Origin: Penelope pileata
Lineage: Eukaryota > Chordata > Aves > Galliformes > Cracidae
NCBI GenBank assembly: GCA_013396635.1
Contig: WBMW01000170.1
Coordinates: forward strand, 968,896 to 1,032,895
Reading direction: 5' to 3'
Length of the DNA: 64,000 nucleotides
The notes under the pieces are model-generated. The model saw only the letters and a program-made list of their open reading frames with translations, searched no databases and was not told where the DNA came from. A program made the position numbers and the translations under genes. Position 1 is the stretch's first letter. Each line of letters opens with the position of its first letter. Below, one piece after another: positions 1 through 13,900 of this stretch.

Positions 1-765
1 CACTTGCATAGAGGCTGATTTGGTTCTAACTCCAGCGAGCAGCAGAACACAGCACTCACTGAGTTGAGTAAGTGCAGGCTCAATTTTCTCTCCCTTCCCC
101 ACACATTTTCCTTTTTAAAAACGGACAGGCAGAGGGGTTTTTGGGAGGGGGAAAAAAAAAGCAAAGGCAGAATGGTTGTTAAAAATGCAACACCCTATTA
201 ACAAGCATATGATAAATGTTCTTGTATAATGCTTTTTGCATACTGACAGACAGCATGCTGTAATACCTCAATAAACTGGTTAACAACATCTCTGGTAAAA
301 TAGGAGCTGTATTTTGTGAGCCAAGTATACTTTATGGCTGAATGGAAACACAAAATTTGGCTTCTCATATGTTCAGGGAGTGGGAGAAAAGACCAGCAGC
401 CCTTTGTTCTGAGATGTAAGGAATGGCTGAGAAAGTAAGCTGATGATTTTGAATATAACTCTGCATAAGAAGCTCAAGGTCTTTTATAAGGTTTTTATTT
501 TTCTGAAGACCATTCCTCCACTTGCCCTTGTGAATTCCCTTTGACACACTATAAAGGTGCCATCAGGTTCTTCACCAGAGGGCAGTTAACCTGTGTGGGA
601 GGGCTGCCTTGACAAGGACATGGGGCTGGACCTGGGCAGGGAAGCAGGCACTTCTGTGATACATTGACCTGGTCCTTGGAGCACAGCATATGCGAAGCAA
701 AAGGACACAGCCCCTCTTCCCAAAATCCCCATTTCCTATCAGCAATACGTAAAAAGGAAACCATT

Positions 766-788
766 TCTCTCTCTCTCTCTCTCTCTCT
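766..788. repeat. (TC)n microsatellite
   Basis: A perfect dinucleotide run of about 11 units in intron 5. On the LRP6 sense strand it is a GA run. Confidence 0.95.
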
Positions 789-1312
789 GTAGGACTTCTG
801 ACAACAGTTGTTCTCAGTCCTTCAACCTCTGCTTGGCAGGTGACCAACTCCCTGTCCTCCATGTGGAATTTTCACACAGCTCTGCTTTTGGAAATACGTG
901 CTGGGTAACAACTACTTCAGCTATCTGCTTTCACAAAAGAATTTATCCACATCAAGAATTTAGGCACACCAAGGTGTTGGGTTTTTTTGTTTGTTTTTTT
1001 TTTTCCTTCCCAAAGTACATGAATTTGTGTTGCATTCTGACTAAATATATTCAGAGCACTCTTAAAGCTTGTTCCTTATACTGGCAGAAACAGGAGAAAA
1101 ACATCTTGTGCATCTATTGGTAAGTTCTTACAACCATCTTGCAAGGCTTTTGAGTTTTTTCACATAAAAGCAGCAATTTATTTTAATAATAAACAGCATG
1201 AAATTAGAGAAAACACTGAATAGTAGCTGACAACCCTCAGAATTTTAAAAATATAAAATGAAAATTTAACATATTATTTCTGTACATATTTTTAGTGCAT
1301 TTACTAACATCT

Positions 1313-1373
1313 CTGTTAGTTAATTCTACTATATCTGTTAGTTAGTTAGTTAGTAAATTCTACTATATCTGTT
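1313..1373. repeat. Short tandem duplication with (GTTA)n
   Basis: The block AATTCTACTATATCTGTT occurs twice with one-base variation, separated by a run of GTTA units. It looks like local replication slippage. Confidence 0.8.
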
Positions 1374-2135
1374 TTGCCTTTGTACCTTTCTCATAGAGAC
1401 AATCTGCATAAAGATGGTTATTTATGAGAGCTAATTAATCTCCCAGTGTCATTTTGATACCGTTAATGTATTACAGCGGTCACAGCACAATGTCACAAAA
1501 CCTATCCATATAAAATAAAATGACTTGAAATCATACACATTGGACCACAATGAAACATTAAAAGCAGCTTTGGGTGAGCATTAGCAGCCCTAAGTCTTGA
1601 TCATGTCTTCAGTTTTAAGGTTGAAATACTTCCACATCACTAATACCATACTTCTTCGTTCAGTTCCTATACACAGATGTAAGTGCCTAGCTTTATGCAT
1701 GGGAACTCAAAAAGATGCCATATGCATCTGTAAAAGTGGAAATCAGATCTTAAAAAGAAACGTTTTACTTGCACAATCCTATTAGCCAAATACGAATGCA
1801 TGAAAAATAATGTTAGAAACATTTTAAAGACAACAGAGAAGGTTTATATTTTCTCTAAGAAAAGGGAACAACAGAGTTCCCCAAAAACTTTCAGGAATTA
1901 GTGACAGAGACAGAATTATAAACTAAGTTTTGTGACAGGAGGTGAAATGCTCTTCAGGTCTGAGACTGTTTCCTCTTTGAAAAGTAGAGGGCATTCTTCC
2001 AATCACTTTTATTTGTACTGCAAAAGCATAAATCTTTCCATAATTTGCCACCCTTAATGTGCATTATGTAGTGAAGCTGGAAGAACCCCTATCCCTTTGA
2101 CAAATTACTTTGCGCTTACTCTAGAAGGATTTTTA

Positions 2136-3024
<889 letters not shown>

Positions 3025-3221
3025 CATTTGGCTGCCTCTTTTGGCTGAAAGCATGGATATCCATGGGAGAGAAGATGTTGGAATGTATTTCACGCAGATC
3101 CTCCCCAGAGTACTTGCTGCAGGCCAAGATGGAATGTGTGTTCCAGTCCGTCCAGTACAACGTGTCCCCAAACAGCGTCAAAGCAAAAGGATGTGGAAGG
3201 GAGCCTTTAACCACCGCTTGC
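3025..3221 (-). CDS. LRP6: LRP6 exon 4 (last blades of first propeller)
   Basis: This 197-nt exon finishes the first propeller and leads into the EGF-like module. The acceptor AG is at 3223-3222 and the donor GTAAGTC starts at 3024. The first G completes the arginine codon from exon 3. Sixty-five codons follow, beginning [16 protein letters not shown] and containing the blade motif L-Y-W-T-D-W and the conserved [12 protein letters not shown]. The exon ends P-N plus one G, so intron 4 is phase 1. Joined to exon 5 the asparagine begins an N-A-T glycosylation sequon, also present in human LRP6 as I recall it. Intron 3 is phase 2, so this exon is asymmetric and skipping it alone would shift the frame. 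An open frame running on both sides of the exon (2981-3418) is unspliced read-through. Confidence 0.97.
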
Positions 3222-3915
3222 CTAATTGAGTACAAGGAAGAAAATGAATGATCAAACACAGTTTGTACTACAGTTTTGCTCAAACGTAGTCTTTGTGAAG
3301 AGAAGTTTACAGTGTAAGGATAGTTTATCAAAACATTCCACTTATTTTGGGGAAACAAATATAGTACCTCTAATTTGAGGAACAATTTGGGGAAATAACA
3401 CAGGAGTCCTATTTTCAAAATGCCTTCTCATGCTAAGTCAAAGAGACACTACTTGAAATCCCAGCTCAGGTAGGTGGCTATTTCTTAGCACTCTTAACCC
3501 CCTATATGTGTAGGGCTAAATGTCACCATGTGTGACAGGGGAGAACACCAGATGGTTTTATGCAAATCTGACTGCAACTTGCTGATATACAATGTTAATC
3601 ACTGTCAGCCTCAGCAGATTTCAAACTGAGATAGTATTCAGTCAATTCGCAATCCATTAATCTCTTCCAGATTTGCTGTTTTGAACACTCAGAAAAATGA
3701 CAACAAATAATTTCACTATAAGGAAATCCTGAAAGTTACTGTTCATGGTTCATTATTATGGTAATTATTAAGCTATTGTTTTTATTAGAAGCAGTGCCAT
3801 TAAACAGAGTTCTACTGATCTTCTGCCATAGTAATGGTATCATTTCTGGGCAAAGTGGGTCACTGCCTATCTCTAAGTTCATAAACAAAATTGAAGAGTA
3901 TACTCATACATTTTA

Positions 3916-3939
3916 TGTATATATATATATATACACACA
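3916..3939. repeat. (TA)n followed by (CA)n
   Basis: About seven TA units pass into a short ACACACA run within intron 3. It is a compound microsatellite. Confidence 0.9.
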
Positions 3940-4105
3940 TGCTCATTAGCCATCACAAAAATGCAGCATAAACTTTACTGAAGACAGTTTTTCCAGATTC
4001 TTGTGATGTAGAAACTAATTATCTATATCCTGGTTCCTCGGAACTGGAATAAAGTAACTCGATTCTTACGTGGTAGGGTTTTAATTTTATTTACAATAAA
4101 AGAAA

Positions 4106-4165
4106 AATTGAGGATGGAAGGGACCCTGGAGGTCATCTGGACCAACATCCTACTCAAAGCAGGAC
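4106..4165 (-). mobile_element. Old CR1 LINE 3'-end fragment
   Basis: The plus strand reads GGAAGGGACCCTGGAGGTCA followed by a segment like CCAACATCCTACTCAAAGCAGG. This is the diagnostic block near the CR1 3' end in reverse orientation. The terminal 8-bp tail repeats and all upstream coding sequence are missing, and several positions have drifted, so it is an old relic. Confidence 0.75.
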
Positions 4166-6439
4166 TACGCAAGTACCATTTTCTCAAGTGCTTCTTCCAA
4201 CATCTTTCTTCTTAATTGTGTGGGTGCACAGGCATTAACACATACACAAGCCTGCACTGAACAATGGAGTCAGCCATCTGCCTCCCAGACTAAAACCCTA
4301 GGGGTCTGACACACAGCTCTACTACTTCTTCAAGTATAGGGCATACCACAATCACCAACCTCCCAGTTTTCTTCTTGCAGGGAAGAAGGTCGTTATCTGT
4401 GTATTTACCGAGAGAACATCCACACACTATCTACATTGTGTTTGCCAAGAAGTCAGTAACTGAACTGGTTTAGTAGAGGACAAAAACACTCTTGTTTTCC
4501 AAATATTTTCTGTTAAAATATAACAGAAGAGTATATTAAAGCAAGGAACTTGAAGGTATAATCTGCCAATGATTCCAAGTACAAAGAGACTACAGTCATA
4601 ATAGCTCTTTCACCTTAGCTTCTGCATTATCTTTAAAGCTTCTATTTTTTTCTACTCCTGAGGAAAACACATACATTCCCTTGCTTGTCACTCTAGTGTT
4701 CCAATTCTATACCAAGCAAAATTTTCTATTTCTTGATATTTTTCACTAGAAAGTAGGACATATCTTTTCTTTCTTATCTCTGTCTGGAGTCAGGTATATA
4801 TTTGCTTCTAATTAAATGCACAAACTAAGCATCTTAAAAAAGACTACTGTAATATAATTTAGAGCTGAAACCTACCTGCCAAACAGTGAAGTCATAACGA
4901 CAAGGCACACCCCTTCACCAAGAATAAAGGCATTCAAATTCAGTGAACACTTTTACCAACCTCACTCCCAAACCTAAATGCCTTCAAATTTGAATAATTT
5001 TACTTTAGAGCAGGTCTGGTGACTAAGTTTTTATGACGGCTGCCATCTGAAATAGAAGCAATAAAAGCCCAGAGTTCTCATAATGATCAAACCTCACTAA
5101 AGACAGCATTTCCACAGCCAAGAGAAGCCATATTTCTCTGAATCATATCTTGCTATTCACTCCAAAAAGGTTGAGATTTTTAGATGTAATTAGTATCCAC
5201 CATTTCCTAGTGAGAACAAACTTTGTGTATAACAGATGCTTCTAGATGTGCCCAAGTTTTGGACAACCATCTATCCTTGTAGCAATGTATAAGGTAAGCT
5301 GTCACCCTTATTTAAACCATCCCTGGTCTGGAGAGATTCAGGAGCAGCAGAGAGCTGATGGCACTGCCTTGAAGCAGTCACTCACGCCATTTTTCTTAGT
5401 AGCTATAAGGGACTGTCACATAAAAATATCTTCGGGCCTGACTGCAACAGCACATATTGCTTGCATTTCATTAAGGTAAGCATTACTACTAATATGCGAC
5501 CCATATACACAATAGCCATTACAAGGTGATAGCTTACTTCCCATCAGCAAAATTGGAAGTGCTTTTTCCCCTCTGAACACACTTGATGGGCACCAGTGCA
5601 CCTGCTAGCAAGGAAGCAGAAGCTGGTTTGTGCTGTGCAGAACTTCCCTGGTCTGACAGCTCCACGGCCTAAACAGGAGGTGGAGGGGGGGGTGTGGCTG
5701 GAGGGATGAGGAGCTAAAAACAGGGCAAGAGAAGAGAGAGCAAAGAAAGCCCTTCCTAAGGATGTTGTGAAGCAATTACACTCTACCGTGACCTGCATTA
5801 AGATCTGCAAAGCTTTGGTTCTGGTGGGTGAGAAAAGGGGGAAGGATCTCTGCCTTAGCCTTTATTAAAACATATCTGGGTGAAAAAACAGGACAAGAAT
5901 GTCACCTGTAGCATTGAACTGCTGTGTGCTGCTGGTATTCACAAGCACAAGTAACCACCTGGGGTCAAAGATCAGCCAGGTCTCCATGATTCTGGCCTCA
6001 TTAATAAAGAAACTGGCTAGCCCACCAGCTGAGGCACTGCAGCTGTAATTGGGCCAAGGTGACCTGACAGCTCCGCAGAGGCAAACCTTCAGCCTTTACG
6101 TTATCAGCTCAGGCCTGATTTCAAGGAGTGATACAACAGCAAAAAGCACTATGTTCTATTATCCTTCACTAAGCTCTTCAGTTCCTTCAAACTGCTGTAC
6201 TCATCCTATTAGCATCGTTAGTGAGAGACACCAGAGATGAGGAGAAAGGGAGAGATGAGGAGAAGTAATGTTACGAGCTCAGGGAACATCTCCAGGGCTT
6301 CAACAGTATGTGAATTGGCTACGTATTAGATGGCATCAAGCGGGAAGTAATAATCTTCCCTGAGCCAGGCATACAATTACATGAATATGCCTTAAAAGTC
6401 TTGATGGTGATTGACATTTAAAATGCCACAATTTCCATA

Positions 6440-6719
6440 TTGTTCAGTTGGATGGGAAGGAAATGCAAAAGGAGAATGCATCAGTACAGGTTAGAGGTTG
6501 ACCTGCAGAAAAGGAGCTCTGCAGAGAAGGACCTGGGCGTCCTGGTGGACAACAGGTTGGCCATGAGCCAACAGTGTGCCCTGGTGGTGAAGAAGACCAA
6601 TGGTATCCTGGGGTATATTAAAAAGAGTGTGGCCGGCAGGTCAAAGGAGGTGATCTGCCCTCTCTACCCAGCCCTGGTGAGGCCACATCTGGAGTACTGT
6701 GTCCAGTTCTGGGCTGAAT
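6440..6719 (+). mobile_element. CR1 LINE fragment, reverse-transcriptase C-terminal part
   Basis: The forward translation contains S-S-A-E-K-D-L-G-V-L-V-D-N, then M-S-Q-Q-C-A-L-V and L-V-R-P-H-L-E-Y-C-V-Q-F-W, a text typical of the region after the reverse-transcriptase domain of CR1 ORF2. The frame is open across about 90 codons but breaks off where the family would continue with its P-Q-Y-type motif; the sequence then becomes unrelated intron. It has neither the 5' part nor the 3' tail, so it is a dead internal fragment inserted opposite to LRP6 transcription. Confidence 0.88.
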
Positions 6720-7589
6720 GCAGTTTTCCCCCTACAGTTTTAACAGAAAATAGTTTACATCTAAGCACGATAGCAAATGTAACTGTAGCTGCTGTATCTC
6801 TCTATAAGAACAAACAAGCAAGTACTTTTCATTAATCAAATTCTTCCCACTGTAGCTACACTACCGTTATTTAATTTCAAAACCTGATCAGAATAACTGC
6901 AGAACACCTGGGGTACTTTAGTCATCCAGGCCTGTGCTTCTCAAATACATTCAATCTCCACGTTAGGGAGCAAGAATTTTCACATTTTTGTGTGAATCCA
7001 TTTCTCCGGTGTCTCTCTGGAGGATCCCATACCTATTTCCATCTCCCAGACTATCAGGCAGAGAAAAAAATCTATTGTTGTATGACTCTTTGCAATCCAA
7101 TTTCAAATACAACTTGGAAGATTAGGAAAAAAAAATTAAGGTAGTTCATCTTACTGCTATATTCTCAATGCTGAGTGAATATAAGAGATAAATCTCTATC
7201 ACAGCTCTCCCTTATACCTCTTAACTTCTCTCACTGAAAATGAGCAGGGTTCGTTAAAAACATATGATTAAATGAAAAGATTAAATGAACCATGCATTGA
7301 GACCCCATGCACATGAGCAATTCAGTTATGCAGCCCGAGAATATGATAACACTTGGCACAGAGATGCTGCTGAGCATCTGAGGGCAGGCTTGCTGTAGTA
7401 ACCTTGCCCACCAGTGGGACAAGTTCTGTAATAGGATGCACATCCACAGCCTGAGACAGGGAGGATCAGCCACCATGCGCAGAAAGCGCAGAATGCCTGA
7501 TGTTTGTTTGAGTATTCCCACTGATCTGAGACGCCTTAATTTCATAAGAGCTAATCCAATTCTCCAACAGTGAAGTACAGTGAGACACT

Positions 7590-7760
7590 TACATGGAAAA
7601 TGTAAGTGAATATATAAATATTCCCTTATAAATATTTATAAGTGCATTAACGTATAAATATTTATATTTATATACTCACATTTTCGATGTGTCTCATATA
7701 CCGACATATATATATACGCATACATTTACATATACATACATACACGCACACATCACTGCT
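7590..7760. repeat. AT-rich alternating purine-pyrimidine tract
   Basis: The motif ATAAATATTTATA recurs several times up to about 7672. It is followed by (TA)n, ATACATACATAC and ACGCACAC stretches. It is low-complexity sequence inside intron 3 and encodes nothing. Confidence 0.8.
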
Positions 7761-10149
7761 TGTTACCTAAAGATCTCTGTTTCAGTAACCTGAAGAATTA
7801 AAGTGGATACCTGCTTTTCAGGCTATCACAGAATCACTGATCTGAGGAAATAAAGAAGGATCAAATATTTCTAACACAGGTACACTCCCATCTTACTAAA
7901 AGATTTGGAACAGACTAATTAAGATGGCAAAATTAAGAAATATGTTAATGAGATATACTATGTAATCCCTGCAATTACTGACTGAAGACTAGTTTTCAAC
8001 AGTGAGAAACTGGGACGGGACCATAAAATTGAGTGGACATTTAAGTTTTCATTTGTAACTCAAAATATGATGTCCTAATGGCACTAAAATGAGCAGGGGA
8101 AGTGTTTTTGCCGTACTTTTCCCACTGTATTTTCTTATACAGACTTTATTCAGGCAGAATACATCGTTGCTGGCACCTACATATGCGTTGGACACTAAAT
8201 TTCTGAAAATAAGGAAAAATGACTTTCCCATAATATTTACCATATTGGCATTCAACAGCAATACAATATTAAAAGCTGAATTTCATATGATCTAGAGGTA
8301 AAAGCTTAAATATTAGTCTATATATTGCTGAAAAAGCCTTTCATGATGCTCTTATCTGCTTTTACTAAATTTTCATTTATTTTCCTTCTTATACTAGGTT
8401 CATTCTTAGTTAAAACTAACTGTGGACTACATTCTCATCGGGGTTATTGGAGCAAAATGCTGTTATGTTGGAATTTCCATCATATCTTCCTTCACGGAAA
8501 ATTATAGAATGAAAGGTATGTTTTCAGAACTTTGCTTCTAATGGTCACTGCATGCTAAGAGAAAGCATAAAACAGACCGGTCTGCATGATGTAAAATACA
8601 CTGTTTTGCACAAAATCTCTCTCTAACTAGAGATTACTTAACACTGGAGCATACAGGAAATCCCAAGAATTACAAAGCTATCACTTCGAGCAATGGGAAA
8701 TATTAGCTACTGGCCGAAGTACTTGGCAGATGAGTCCTGCACACCACCAGGCGAGGCAGAATGAACACCCAACAGAGAACTGAACATCACAACATCACGG
8801 CTGCCACAAGGCACCACAACATCACAAGGCTGGGAGCTCCGATTTCCTCAGAAGCGTACAAGGCTTCCTCTTCTGCTAACTGAACAAGAATACCTGCAAA
8901 ATAAACTTGGAAAACTAAGCTAGAATTTTACCATGAATGCTTCTTCAAATATTCCCAGTAGAATACAAGCCTGTCTCTCATTACCTGAGAAGGCGAACAG
9001 GAAACATTCCTTGTAGGATATAAAACTGTCTTTTAAAACCAAAATACTTTTTCTTTTGCTATTTCTTAAGCTGGAATAGCCACACACTTTCAGAAAGTAC
9101 ATGTAGCAAATATCAGGTCTAGCAATGACACTTTGAACTCTAGCTTTCCTTAAAGAAGCCAATCAGATGTAAGACTGTGGTTGACTAATGAAGTCATCCT
9201 GCAGGTCATTCTTCAGCCAAACACCGTCATGACATGCAGTGTAGATGAAAGGCCTCCGCAAGAGGGGAGGAGTCTGGCAAGCTGAAGAATGAGGTGATGG
9301 ATTTTGGGAGGCAGTGTGCGGGTAGATCTTCTGGCTGCAGGGTGCTGTATGGGCTGCACAAACCTGCAGCTGCTGCGATCCTGAGCTAACCCCTGCATAC
9401 ACCACCTTGGGTCTCAGAAGTGGCACTGATGAGGTGTGGCTAAATCCCTTGTACTATGTATTTTTATTACATGTCTACAAATATGCAAAGACCTGTGACC
9501 CAGTGACTCTAGCTATACAGAGCATACGTGTACCTATCCTACATGCACATAGCCAGCTACAGATAGCTGTACAGATGTTTTGAAGCTCCACCTTCCCAGC
9601 ATTTTGTTTCAGAAGTGCCTTGGGGAAGAACCCAGAAATTCACTCTAGCACTGTGTCCAAATAATTTACTTCTGTTCCTCTAGGCTTCTCTAGCAGCTTT
9701 AATTAGGGCACTATTTGTCTTCTGCACCATCCTGCAATGACAAGGTATTAAGAGACAGACTTTTCACCATAGACTGGTTTCTCCTCAGTGACTGAAGGTG
9801 TTAAACACTCTGTGTCACAGAAATATACACAAAGATATAAACAGAGCACGGTATTTTATACCTTGCACATAATGTCATATACGCAAATGAAGAAGAAATC
9901 CTTCTAAATTCAAGGACAATATTTTTAGCATTTCATCAAATCTGCAACAAATCATCTGGCAGACAGATCTGGTCTGATGCATGAAAACAGGAAAAAAAAA
10001 TCAATGACTGTGTGCAAACTTAAGACATTCACCTCCTTGCTAGAGCTCCCCAGCTCTCTAATAGTTTCTGCAAGTATGTTTTCTTACAGTGGCCTCAAAA
10101 CCCATCTCATTAGCACAAACACTTCCTGGGGGACCTTGTAAGTGCATTT

Positions 10150-10340
10150 CCCTTCAGCCAGTAATGTGTTAACTTATTAATTAGAACTGCTGCTGCAGGG
10201 TAAAGGAAAAGAAAATTAATTCAAGAGCTGCCTTAGCAGGCCAACCTATCTCGGGTACTATACTCACAGGAGAGCTGTCTGCAATTCAGTTTTGTTTAAT
10301 TAGTCCCACAAAAAGCAACTGTTCACTCTGATAAGAGCAG
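10150..10340. promoter_or_regulatory. Candidate intronic regulatory stretch (TTAATTAG pair)
   Basis: The palindrome-centred homeobox motif TTAATTAG occurs twice exactly, at 10177-10184 and 10296-10303. A further ATTAAT lies between them, and CTGATAAG (GATA type) lies just after. The function is not known; only the motif content supports it. Confidence 0.22.
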
Positions 10341-10902
10341 GGCAAGAGCTGCAAAAAAACAAAAACATCTCTTCTATGCACCAATTTCATTTTTTAATTA
10401 TTACATTCCAACATGAAAAACTGCTTGTTCCTTTCTCTCGCTGGCAAACCAAGAGCATTAGTCATCAGCCTCTGTGCCCTTCCTGCCTAGTCTAATGAGC
10501 CCGTCACTGGAGTAGCCAGGCTAGTAAGTCCTGCAGCTAGCACGGATGACCATAAAATTTGCCGTGCAGATTTCCTCACAGATTTACAGCCCCACCAGAT
10601 ATTTGCTGAGTGCTTCTCTCAGTACTGTCATGGTGCCTCCTCATTGTGATGCACACGCTCACAGGCTTTAGAGGGAGCTTATCTCGGCTCTATCTGAAGA
10701 GGTGACAAAAATCCAGCCCTTCTTTGTCTGCCTCCTGCATATTCCTCCCACCGGCCTACTTTGCTCTTCCACTGCCCAGACCTCTGCACACAAGAAGCCA
10801 AGCATCCGTGCATATAAATGGCCTTCTCTGACACATACATCTTTAAATTTTAATTCTTGTGTAGTGCCAGGTGTAGAGACATGATAGTCAGGCTACAGGA
10901 AC

Positions 10903-10938
10903 AAAAAAAAAAAAAAAAAAAAAAAAAAGAGAGAGAGA
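10903..10938. repeat. A26 homopolymer followed by (GA)n
   Basis: An uninterrupted run of 26 A residues is followed by five GA units. No upstream cDNA-like sequence or flanking duplication was recognised, so I treat it as a simple repeat and not a retroposed tail. Confidence 0.9.
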
Positions 10939-13900
10939 TAATTTCTCACAGATATAGAAGTATGTCAAGAATATTTCCCTTTCACTCATTCCAAATTTGA
11001 GCACTGTCTGAACCTCAATACTTCAAAATTTATCAGTGACACTAATTAAAATCTTTACCTATTTACATCAGATTTTCTCTCAACATTCAAACCACAAAAT
11101 CAGTTTTCTTTCAACTGTCTGAAATTTTTTTGACATAAAGATGTTATTTACTTCCTCACTTCCACCAAAGCAATTAAAACTCATGTCATACTGCTCCATA
11201 TGAAGCTTTTATGATCACGTATACTATAGACTCCCATCTCATGTTGTACAACACTAAATACAACCTGAAACATATCTTTACTCATCTGCTTTCTTTGCTA
11301 AACTACCAAATCGACTCAGATCCAGAACACTACTTCTTATGGAATTATACCTCTTTCATTAACTCAATTGCCTTTTTCATCTCTTCAATGACTCTAGCTT
11401 CCAGAAGCATAAATATTTTCCCTGACATGTTGACAGAAGGTAAAGCAGAAAAAGAACTACCCATACATCACAATAATCACAAAATCTGTTTTAATCAGGA
11501 GTAATTTAGCTAGCAACAACAACATAAAAAAAACCAAACCACTTTATTTCTAAATATAAAAACATAAATTAGAATAATGGTCTAAATATCAAGCTCAAAT
11601 CACTAAAACTAGCAGCTTATAAGGAAGTCAAAATGGCTGCTTCAAGTTAGATTACACAGTAAGGGATGATGTTCTTGTCATTCCCCATTCTTAAGAAAAA
11701 TGACTGTAAAAGGTAGCCCTCTTAAAAAAGGGATTTTAAAGGTGGTGATGGGGAAAAAACAACAATAGCCCAATCCCACTGTGTCATCCTTTAATACGAA
11801 AGCAAGACTATATGATCATTCTATGCGTGTCTGTTAAACATCCATCTCCCTATCCAATACATTTTGTATCTCTTGGTCAATCATTCAGGAATGTGGGGAA
11901 TCAAAAAAACAGGGGTTTTGTTTGTTTTATAATTTTTACAAAGTTTTCCTTAACACATGGACAGGTGTATAGATGCAAGGGACCTCAATCCACTGTATTT
12001 GACCCACCTGACCATAGGAGCAGCTGAAATAAGCTGCCCAAGAGCACTTTGTCCAGCTGTCAGCAGGAGTGCACAGGGACACAGCCAGGAAGCAAGGGAT
12101 AATGCTGTGTGAAGCAATACAAGGAGCCATGGGTGAAATGAGGGATGGAAAGAAGGAGGGAGTAAAAAGCCATGTACGTGTACATGCACAGGGAAAATAC
12201 AGACAGTAGCTAGAGGAACTGCTGTTGTGGTGGAGGGATAGATAGAAGTCCTTATAAGACCTTCTTCGTTACAATGTTCATAGGAGAAAAAAGTATCTGC
12301 TCAGCTTTTCCTTTTTAGGGAGTGAAGGTGACCAGGAGAACAGATTGAAAGAATTCGTGTGTTGGTTTTTGCGTTTGATGGGCTTTTTTTCCCCCTTTTG
12401 TATCTTAGAAGGAAGATGTCAAGGGTTGTTGTTTTGTTTGCAGATATAGAAAAATTCTTTTCTAATGTTAGATAATCAGTTATTGACAAGGATGAATAAA
12501 GTAGTGAGTTAAGAAGCAAAATACAGAATTAGCTGTAAAATATTATATAGGAAATGGTGAATTTTATTGAATGACTGAAAAACAATATGTAACAAAATAG
12601 AATCACTTTAAATAGCCCCAGAAGATTTCTTTTTCCCTACCCCAAGATAGACAGAGGCTAAGAGGTCACAGCAGAGAAAAAAATTACACATTAAAAACTC
12701 ATTGTAGAACAGCTTAACTTCTGCAATTTGTTCCTTTTTTCCTCAATGATGTAATTGCAAAGAATAATAAACCAAAACAAAAATGCCTGGATACAGATGT
12801 TGATAGCTTTCTGAATCTTCTGAACTTTCTCACATGCCTAGGGAAAAACAGGTGCTGTTAGATGTGGTGTGTTCTTCTGAGTGCTTAAGGGGAGTCATAT
12901 GCACTTTCCTCTCTAAAGACTATTTTCCCCTTCTCTGCCTCAAATGGTAACATATTAAGATGCTCCCATGAAATATTACTGATAAATTTCAGTATCAGTT
13001 AAAAATATATATAGACATTTACATATTAGAGAAATCATTTAGTTTTTAATGAACTCATAAAAAAGAATTAGTATATCTGAAATCTAAACTACTTGTCTAT
13101 ACAGGTCTTTATTATTTATTCACTGATTCCAGAGAATTTGCTCCAGAATGAGGTATACGATTTAGGTGACTTTGCATCTACGTCATGAGACACGATCGCC
13201 AGATGCAGCTCCTTGCAGACAGACAAGGCTGAGCAGCACCTTGCCTCAAGAAAGATCTGCACCTTCATGGCCTCATTTTTGGAAAGAATCACTTCAAGGT
13301 TAGCCAAAGGCAGGCAAGAGAATAAACACATTTACAACAAAAACAAAACACCAAAAGCATATTTACACTGCTGTCAGTAAAGGAAGAACTGCAAAGGAGT
13401 ATGTAGCACAAGACCGAAAATGCAGCAGTGACTGCAGGAAATACTGAGGTAGCTGTGGAGTCAGAAGGACTGGAGACACTAGATAAGAGAAGGAGGTTTG
13501 TGCTTTGTGGGAAAAACAAATATAGAATTGGATTGTGGTGGTATTGATTTTGATCAGTGGACTCTTTCACACGATTACCATCTCAAAAATCATCTCTACA
13601 TCATGCATCGTTTTCCAGTGGGTGCTAGCGAAAGCTGTACAATTTATTGCAGAGCCTGATATTCATGCTCTGTCTGAAAGGGCATAAGCCAGACTGCAGC
13701 AGCATGTTGTTGTAATAAGATGGTCCTTTCCCTCTCCTATAAACAAAGGAGCACAACAAGTGTGACTCAAGAATAAAATAAGCCACCTAATTATCTTGTG
13801 GGACAAATCCATAATGTGGGGTTCTTCAGGTGTGACCGTATATAGTCATTTTGGAGTTGTACTTTCTTCTCGTTACTATTGTTTGGAGCTTGGGGTTGTT

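Noticed and set aside
6440..6835. 131-codon forward open frame as a host gene
   Set aside because: Its first 90 or so codons are CR1 ORF2 text and the remainder is chance read-through into intron sequence.
7820..7860. CACAGAATCACTGATCTGAG as a CR1 tail
   Set aside because: Only a few bases resemble the CR1 end, and the adjoining diagnostic block is missing.
9163..9426. 87-codon minus frame in a GC-richer patch of intron 3
   Set aside because: An overlapping second frame is also open, no domain is recognisable, and no splice signals could be tied to it.
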